Shown here: piece after piece, positions 18,768-25,811 of the stretch | How the letters are laid out: every line of letters begins with the position of its first letter | Position numbering within the stretch: position 1 is the first letter of the stretch | DNA from: Nemertoderma westbladi | Lineage: Eukaryota > Xenacoelomorpha > Nemertodermatida > Nemertodermatidae | Assembly (NCBI GenBank): GCA_032718475.1 | Contig: JAUCBJ010002708.1 | Coordinates: forward strand, 1 to 25,811 | Length of the DNA: 25,811 nt | Direction: 5' to 3' | Notes under the pieces: generated by a model | Told to the model about the DNA's origin: nothing | The model's input: only the letters and a program-made list of their open reading frames with translations | Databases searched by the model: none | Program-made: the position numbers and the translations under genes

Positions 18768-18904
18768 GGGATACGATACGATACGGATACGATACGAAAA
18801 CGTATTGCAGTAATTTATTCGTATCGAATTTCGTATCGTATCATCAAAATTGACTTCGTATCGTATAATACGAATATATATTTTTCGTATCGTATTTTCG
18901 TATC
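18768..18904. repeat. GATACG / CGTATC inverted pentamer cluster
   Basis: Five GATAC(G) words at 18768-18797 are followed by at least five CGTATC words at 18828-18904, with linkers ATTTCGTATCG and TTTTCGTATCG. The first block is the reverse complement of the later ones, so the segment can fold back. A single similar word pair recurs at about 19517-19532 (ATACGATACGAAAT). Open frames through it are products of the repeat. Confidence 0.8.
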
Positions 18905-19922
18905 TTATTATTTTGTAAATATTAATGTTTTCAACAGTTAAACCAGAGAGAGATAACACCACTTAATTCTTTTACATTTTTTTTTTCTCAAAATTGGTGT
19001 ATAAATTATGTTACAGCTTACAGTTTTATTATGTCAATAAAATGTGTAAGACACTGTAATTAACTGTAAAAGAACACTGAAATATAACCTAACTCTTGTT
19101 TAAATAAACTTGCTATTTAACTAATCGGGCCTACAGGCATGTTATGATAAGGCATTTTAGTGAGCGAATAAAATACAGTAAATAAAACATAAGTTTATTC
19201 TAGTATTAGTTTAACTTAGAAATTGAAGTTTTGAATTTTTTTATATTGGTACATCAAATTCAAAATTATTCCATAACTAACAGTGTATAGACTTAGAGTA
19301 TGCATAAAGTGGTATGGTAATAATAATGGTAACGCCTACTATTTGGGCCGTGTTGCATAACGTCGTTATGGATGTGGTAGCCAGTAGACACACTTATTGA
19401 TGTAGCAAGCGGAACGTTGAAATAATAAATAATTGTCTATTATAATAGAGAGATTTATGAATTTCTAAGTTAAATACAAAATAGAGGAAAATACAATATT
19501 TTATCAATTCTTCGATAAAATACGATACGAAATAAGAGCAACAATCATGAATTTCACGAATAAACGGACATAGGGGCTCATAAAAAAACCTTCGCAGATA
19601 ATCTTTTTAATGTTTGGATATCATGCCTAACATCCTAAAGTATCTGAAATGAGAAATTGGAAGCAATTTCCGTTATGTGTGGGTTCATACTTGCAAGTTG
19701 AAATTGACTACATTTTTTAACATTTTCCAAAATCTCTGTGCGAATTTTGCCTACAATTATGGCGCAAATACAGTCATTATAAATAATATTAATGCTAGTC
19801 TGTCTAATTGCCTGTGTGAGTGATGGTTCAACCTCGGTTGTAGTTAAGAAATAAATTAATTTTGGTTTCCTAGAGATCAATCAACTTCGTTTGAAAAAAT
19901 AACAAAACGCTATTGCGAATTT
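18905..19922. other. Gene-free stretch
   Basis: AT-rich. A perfect 7-bp dyad CATAACG-T-CGTTATG lies at about 19356-19370. A minus-strand open frame of 81 codons (19635-19880) has no domain that I recognise. Confidence 0.35.
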
Positions 19923-20125
19923 CGTAATTCCGTAACGAAAACATGACATTTTTTAAAATAGCTTTTAAACTACTCAACATGTGACATTTAAATTTTAAAT
20001 TATCTTCCTCTACCCGCTGGGCAATACCCAATTATTTTCCTTTTGTGGCAATGTGATATATAAGTCGAGATATTTGCGTTAAGGGAATTACAATTTCACG
20101 TTACGGAATTACGTTACGGAATTAC
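19923..20125. repeat. Left cluster of the ATTCCGTAACG motif
   Basis: CGTAATTCCGTAACGA at 19923-19938, then two tandem copies in the opposite orientation (CGTTACGGAATTA) at 20099-20125, just before the 34-bp satellite. The motif recurs to the right of the array at 25111-25510. Confidence 0.7.
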
Positions 20126-20138
20126 AATTTTCCAACAA

Positions 20139-23100
20139 TGCGTGACGTTATTCTTGGTGTAGACTGTAGAGTGGTACACTGCGAGACGTTATTGTTAGTG
20201 TAGACTGGTACACTGCCAGACGATAGTGTTGGTGTAGACCGGTGCACTGCGAGACTTTAGTGTTGGTGTAGACTGGTACATTGAGAGACGTTAGTGTTGG
20301 TGTAGACTGGTACACTGCGACACTTTAGTGTTGGTGTAGACTGGTACAATGCGATACGTTAATTTTAGTGTAGACTGGTACAATGCGATACGTTAATTTT
20401 GGTGTAGACTGGTACACTGCGACACTTTAGTGTTGGTGTAGACTGGTACACTGCGAGACGTTAGTGTTGGTGTAGACTGGTACACTGCGAGACGTTAGTG
20501 TTGGTGTAGACTGGTACACTGCGACACTTTAGTGTTGGTGTAGACTGGTACACTGCGACACTTTAGTGTTGGTGTAGACTGGTACACTGAGAGACGTTAG
20601 TGTTGGTGTAGACTGGTATACTGAGAGACTTTAGTGTTGGTTTAGACTGGTACACTGCGAGACGTTAGTGTTGGTTTAGACTGGTACACTGCGAGACGTT
20701 AGTGTTGGTGTAGACTGGTACACTTCGAGACGTTAGTGTTGGTGTAGACTGGTATACTGAGAGACTTTAGTGTTGGTTTAGACTGGTACACTGCGACACT
20801 TTAGTGTTGGTGTAGACTGGTACAATGCGATTCGTTAATGTCGGTGTAGACTGGCACACTTCGAGACGTTAGTGTTGGTGTAGACTGGTATACTGAGAGA
20901 CTTTAGTGTTGGTTTAGACTGGTACACTGCGACACTTTAGTGTTGGTGTAGACTGGTACAATGCGATTCGTTAATGTCGGTGTAGACTGGCACACTTCGA
21001 GACGTTAGTGTTGGTGTAGACTGGTATACTGAGAGACTTTAGTGTTGGTTTAGACTGGTACACTGCGACACTTTAGTGTTGGTGTAGACTGGTACAATGC
21101 GATTCGTTAATGTCGGTGTAGACTGGCACACTTCGAGACGTTAGTGTTGGTGTAGACTGGTATACTGAGAGACTTTAGTGTTGGTTTAGACTGGTACACT
21201 GCGAGACGTTAGTGTTGGTTTAGACTGGTACACTGCGAGACGTTAGTGTTGGTGTAGACTGGTACAATGCGATTCGTTAATGTCGGTGTAGACTGGCACA
21301 CTTCGAGACGTTAGTGTTGGTGTAGACTGGTATACTGAGAGACTTTAGTGTTGGTTTAGACTGGTACACTGCGAGACGTTAGTGTTGGTTTAGACTGGTA
21401 CACTGCGAGACGTTAGTGTTGGTGTAGACTGGTACAATGCGATTCGTTAATGTCGGTGTAGACTGGCACACTTCGAGACGTTAGTGTTGGTGTAGACTGG
21501 TATACTGAGAGACTTTAGTGTTGGTTTAGACTGGTACACTGCGAGACGTTAGTGTTGGTTTAGACTGGTACACTGAGGGACGTTAGTGTTGGTGTGGACT
21601 GGTACACTGCGGGACATTAGTTTTGGTGTAGACTGGTACACTGCGACACTTTAGTGTTGGTGTAGACTGGTACAATGCGATACGTTAATTTTGGTGTAGA
21701 CTGGTACACTGCGAGACTTTAGTGTTGGTTTAGACTGGTACACTGAGAGACGTTAGTGTTGGTGTAGACTGGTACAATGCGATTCGTTAATGTCGGTGTA
21801 GACTGGCACACTTCGAGACGTTAGTGTTGGTGTAGACTGGTATACTGAGAGACTTTAGTGTTGGTTTAGACTGGTACACTGCGAGACGTTAGTGTTGGTT
21901 TAGACTGGTAGACTGCGAGACGTTAGTGTTGGTTTAGACTGGTACACTGCGATACATTAGTGTTAGTGTAGACTGGTGCACTGAGAGACGTTAGTGTAGG
22001 TTTAGACTGGTGCACTGAGAGACGTTAGTGTTGGTTTAGACTGGTACACTGCGAGACGTTAGTGTTGGTGTAGACTGGTACAATGCGATTCGTTAATGTC
22101 GGTGTAGACTGGCACACTTCGAGACGTTAGTGTTGGTGTAGACTGGTATACTGAGAGACTTTAGTGTTGGTTTAGACTGGTACACTGCGAGACGTTAGTG
22201 TTGGTTTAGACTGGTACACTGAGAGACGTTAGTGTTGGTTTAGACTGGTAGACTGCGAGACGTTAGTGTTGGTTTAGACTGGTACACTGCGATACATTAG
22301 TGTTAGTGTAGACTGGTGCACTGAGAGACGTTAGTGTTGGTTTAGACTGGTACACTGCGACACTTTAGTGTTGGTGTAGACTGGTACAATGCGATTCGTT
22401 AATGTCGGTGTAGACTGGCACACTTCGAGACGTTAGTGTTGGTGTAGACTGGTATACTGAGAGACTTTAGTGTTGGTTTAGACTGGTACACTGCGAGACG
22501 TTAGTTTTGGTGTAGACTGGTACACTGCGACACTTTAGTGTTGGTGTAGACTGGTACAATGCGATACGTTAATTTTGGTGTAGACTGGTACACTGCGAGA
22601 CTTTAGTGTTGGTTTAGACTGGTACACTGAGAGACGTTAGTGTTGGTGTAGACTGGTACAATGCGATTCGTTAATGTCGGTGTAGACTGGCACACTTCGA
22701 GACGTTAGTGTTGGTGTAGACTGGTATACTGAGAGACTTTAGTGTTGGTTTAGACTGGTACACTGCGAGACGTTAGTGTTGGTTTAGACTGGTAGATTGC
22801 GAGACGTTAGTGTTGGTTTAGACTGGTACACTGCGATACATTAGTGTTAGTGTAGACTGGTGCACTGAGAGACGTTAGTGTAGGTTTAGACTGGTGCACT
22901 GAGAGACGTTAGTGTTGGTGTAGACTGGTATACTGCGATACATTAGTGTTAGTGTAGACTGGTGCACTGAGAGACGTTAGTGTAGGTTTAGACTGGTGCA
23001 CTGAGAGACGTTAGTGTCGGTGTAGACTGGTACACTGCGATACATTAGTGTTAGTGTAGACTGGTGCACTGAGAGACGTTAGTGTTGGTTTAGACTGGTA

Positions 23101-24515
23101 TACTGAGAGACGTTAGTGTTGGTTTAGACTGGTACACTGCGAGACGTTAGTGTTGGTGTAGACTGGTACACTGCGACACTTTAGTGTTGGTGTAGACTGG
23201 TATACTGAGAGACTTTAGTGTTGGTTTAGACTGGTATAATGAGAGACTTTAGTGTTGGTTAAGACTGGTACACTTCGAGATGTAAGTGTAGGTTTAGACT
23301 GGTATACTGAGAGACGTTAGTGTTGGTTTAGACTGGTACACTGCGACACTTTAGTGTTGGTGTAGACTGGTATACTGAGAGACTTTAGTGTTGGTTAAGA
23401 CTGGTACACTTCCAGATGTTAGTGTAGGTTTAGACTGGTATACTGAGAGACGTTAGTGTTGGTTTAGACTGGTACACTGCGAGACGTTAGTGTTGGTGTA
23501 GACTGGTACACTGCGACACTTTAGTGTTGGTGTAGACTGGTATACTGAGAGACTTTAGTGTTGGTTTAGACTGGTATAATGAGAGACTTTAGTGTTGGTT
23601 AAGACTGGTACACTTCGAGATGTAAGTGTAGGTTTAGACTGGTATACTGAGAGACGTTAGTGTTGGTTTAGACTGGTACACTGCGACACTTTAGTGTTGG
23701 TGTAGACTGGTATACTGAGAGACTTTAGTGTTGGTTAAGACTGGTACACTTCCAGATGTTAGTGTAGGTTTAGACTGGTATACTGAGAGACGTTAGTGTT
23801 GGTTTAGACTGGTACACTGCGAGACGTTAGTGTTGGTGTAGACTGGTACACTGCGACACTTTAGTGTTGGTGTAGACTGGTACACTTCGAGATGTTAGTG
23901 TGGGTTTAGACTGGTATACTGAGAGACGTTAGTGTTGGTTTAGACTGGTACACTGCGAGACGTTAGTGTTGGTGTAGACTGGTACACTGCGACACTTTAG
24001 TGTTGGTGTAGACTGGTACACTTCGAGATGTTAGTGTGGGTTTAGACTGGTATACTGAGAGACGTTAGTGTTGGTTTAGACTGGTACACTGCGACACTTT
24101 AGTGTTGGTGTAGACTGGTATACTGAGAAACTTTAGTGTTGGTTAAGACTGGTACACTTCCAGATGTTAGTGTAGGTTTAGACTGGTATACTGAGAGACG
24201 TTAGTGTTGGTTTAGACTGGTACACTGCGAGACGTTAGTGTTGGTGTAGACTGGTACACTGCGACACTTTAGTGTTGGTGTAGACTGGTACACTTCGAGA
24301 TGTTAGTGTGGGTTTAGACTGGTATACTGAGAGACGTTAGTGTTGGTTTAGACTGGTACACTGTGGGACATTAGTTTTGGTGTAGACTGGTACAATGCGA
24401 TACGTTAATGTTGGTGTAGACTGGTACAATGCGATACGTTAATGTTGGTGTAGACTGGTACACTTCGAGATGTTAGTGTAGGTTTAGACTGGTGCACTGA
24501 GAGACGTTAGTGTCG
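20139..24515 (+). repeat. 34-bp satellite with higher-order structure (about 129 units)
   Basis: The unit is GACGTTAGTGTTGGTGTAGA plus CTGGTACACTGCGA, 34 bp. Common variants are GACACTTTAGTG, GTTTAGAC, TATACTGAGA, CACTTCGAGA and the strongly marked GCGATTCGTTAATGTCGG. That marker occurs at 20827, 20963, 21099, 21269, 21439, 21779, 22085, 22391 and 22663, with gaps of 136, 136, 170, 170, 340, 306, 306 and 272 bp, all exact multiples of 34. A different block type (AGATGTAAGTGTAGG, CTTCCAGATG) takes over from about 23270, with 340-bp spacing. Each unit has a GTGTA-GACTGG-TACAC dyad. The first units (20139-20280) are degenerate. Every frame contains stops, so there is no coding role. Confidence 0.97.
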
Positions 24516-24565
24516 TTACCTCTAACGTTGGCATTCAAAATATTGTATTAAATTACCATTTTTAT

Positions 24566-25055
24566 ACACCATGGCCCGGAATATAGTGTCGTAATTCAAT
24601 GAAACGAGCCCCCCCCCCCCCCAAATGTTTCTACAAATCGTAATGATAAATGAGATGATGAGCCATTATTTTTATTTTTGCTTTCAATCTTTAGCTACAA
24701 GCGATAAAAAAAGAGTCTCCGCCGATATTGCACCAGTGATTTGTTGGTGCTGATGTAAAGCTGGCTGTGCAAGCAAGGATTCCAAGGATGTAAAAACATT
24801 TGAATTTGGTTGGGAAATAACTGCAATGTAACTGGTGCAATATCGCCGGCGACTCTTTTTTTTTAAAACGCTTGTACAGTAGCTATAGATTAAAAGCAAA
24901 AATAAAAATTCCGGCTCTCCCACTAAGTGGTCGGGAAATTAAATCCTCTCTGTTTCAAATTTCAATCAATCTCATTAGACTTGTAGAAAAATTGGCGGGG
25001 GGGGGGGGGGGTAGTGTCATTGAATTATGGCACTATATTCCAGGCCATGGTGTTG
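24566..25055. mobile_element. Foldback element with poly-C/poly-G arms
   Basis: The left arm (24566-24737) and right arm (24831-25055) are reverse complements with indels. From outside in they share CACCATGGCC, GGAATATAGTG, AATTCAATGA, a homopolymer (14 C at 24609-24622; 15 G at 24997-25011), TTTCTACAA, AGCC, ATTTTTATTTTTGCTTT, TAGCTA, AGAGTC and GCCG...GATATTGCACCAGT. The right arm carries about 50 bp missing from the left. The loop is about 93 bp without coding capacity. It fits a non-autonomous foldback or MITE-type element. Confidence 0.85.
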
Positions 25056-25811
25056 TATGTATATCACGATGACAATTATCCCAGTTCAATAACTTCGCCA
25101 ATTCGCACGAAATTCCGTAATGATCTGGTTTGTAATTCCGTAACGACACCAATAAAGCTGTAACACCAACTTGATTGCTAAATCTACTTAATTTTTTCCA
25201 TGGCGGTCATTTTGAACATCTCTACTTATGCGCAATATGTTTAGTTAAAATTTAAAACTCAATAATTCGCAGAACTTTCACTTTAAAAAAATTCAAAAAA
25301 AGCCTTGTCTTTTTTGTGTATTTCCGTAACGTAATGTTTGCGATATTAAAAATAATAAATCCGAGGCAAATGGAGTAAAACTAACGAAACCAAAATGTTC
25401 TCTGATAATTTGTCTTACTATGCTCCACAAAAAGTTCATTTAAGTCATCTTCGAAACACCAGGTAATACTTTATCTGGGAAAAGTCGTGCGAAATGTAAT
25501 TCCGTAACGATGAAATTCATGAAAGAGTAAAGACTCTCATTCTCATTAAATACGTAGGTTTCGTTTTTTACTTATTCAGCCCAATAAATACAATCCGCGT
25601 GATTCTGCATAGCCATAAAAACAGTTGGCACCTTAATAAAGAAAAGCTGCACATTTATTTACCAGTACAAATTAGCAGGGCCTCAAAAACATTCAGGAAG
25701 ATATAATTCAACTACGACCTCCCAAACACCGGGCCTGGTAACCTACAGTAAGTCTACTATTAGATTTTTATGTTTATTCAGAATTCTGAATGAAAGTGAC
25801 TAAATTATTTC
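25056..25811. other. Gene-free right end with ATTCCGTAACG motif copies
   Basis: No coding frame is supported. AATTCCGTAATGA (25111-25123), GTAATTCCGTAACGA (25132-25146), TTTCCGTAACG (25321-25331) and GTAATTCCGTAACGA (25496-25510) recur here in one orientation. They match the cluster left of the 34-bp satellite. Confidence 0.6.

Noticed and set aside
18663-18962. Open frames rich in Tyr, Arg and Ile on both strands
   Set aside because: They are translations of the GATAC/GTATC repeat cluster.
19635-19880. Minus-strand open frame of 81 codons
   Set aside because: No motif, no neighbouring coding signal and AT-rich composition. It might be a transposase remnant, but I cannot support this.
20139-24515. 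CRISPR-like array (34-bp repeats)
   Set aside because: Units abut without spacers, and variants follow higher-order blocks.
24684-25072. Open frames of 79 and 66 codons in the foldback
   Set aside because: They lie within the inverted arms and contain the translated poly-G tract.

Overview
The window looks like nuclear DNA of an invertebrate animal. It is AT-rich and gene-poor, and it is full of satellites, foldback elements and retrotransposon fragments. It holds two eukaryotic-type tRNA-Leu genes without an encoded CCA end, and one recognisable housekeeping gene, a PIGW (GPI-inositol acyltransferase) homologue. I cannot name the phylum from sequence alone.

Layout. 1-692 (minus) is the open 5' part of a gag-like retroelement ORF that runs off the window. 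769-2400 is non-coding and holds a stem-loop and a GACR-type simple repeat. 2401-3826 (plus) is the PIGW homologue, full length but split by a +1 frameshift near 2737. 50 to 160 bp beyond its stop a 31-bp satellite begins and runs to about 9130. The satellite is interrupted at 6653-8279 by a 5'-truncated RTE-like non-LTR retrotransposon with a 10-bp target-site duplication.

9128-15410 is a nest of repeats: two copies of one retroelement 3' end, a small minus-strand exon-like ORF with two CxxC pairs, a long inverted-repeat pair enclosing a foldback with G/C homopolymer arms, three copies of a repeat I call X, and a second array of the 31-bp satellite that starts at the end of X. 15552-18078 is mostly non-coding, with a solo arm of another foldback family and a decayed coding-like stretch on the minus strand. 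18079-18552 holds two identical, convergent tRNA-Leu(AAG) genes. 18768-18904 is a cluster of GATACG/CGTATC repeats.

20139-24515 is a second, unrelated satellite with a 34-bp unit and higher-order structure. Copies of a short motif (GTAATTCCGTAACGA) lie on both sides of it. It is followed at 24566-25055 by a foldback element whose arms contain poly-C/poly-G tracts.

Only PIGW and the two tRNAs look like host genes. There is no operon-like or defence-like gene set. The most interesting material is the repeat architecture: two tandem-repeat families with whole-unit higher-order periods and a dyad in each unit, the dated retrotransposon insertion inside one of them, and homopolymer-bearing foldbacks. 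All alignments were done by eye.
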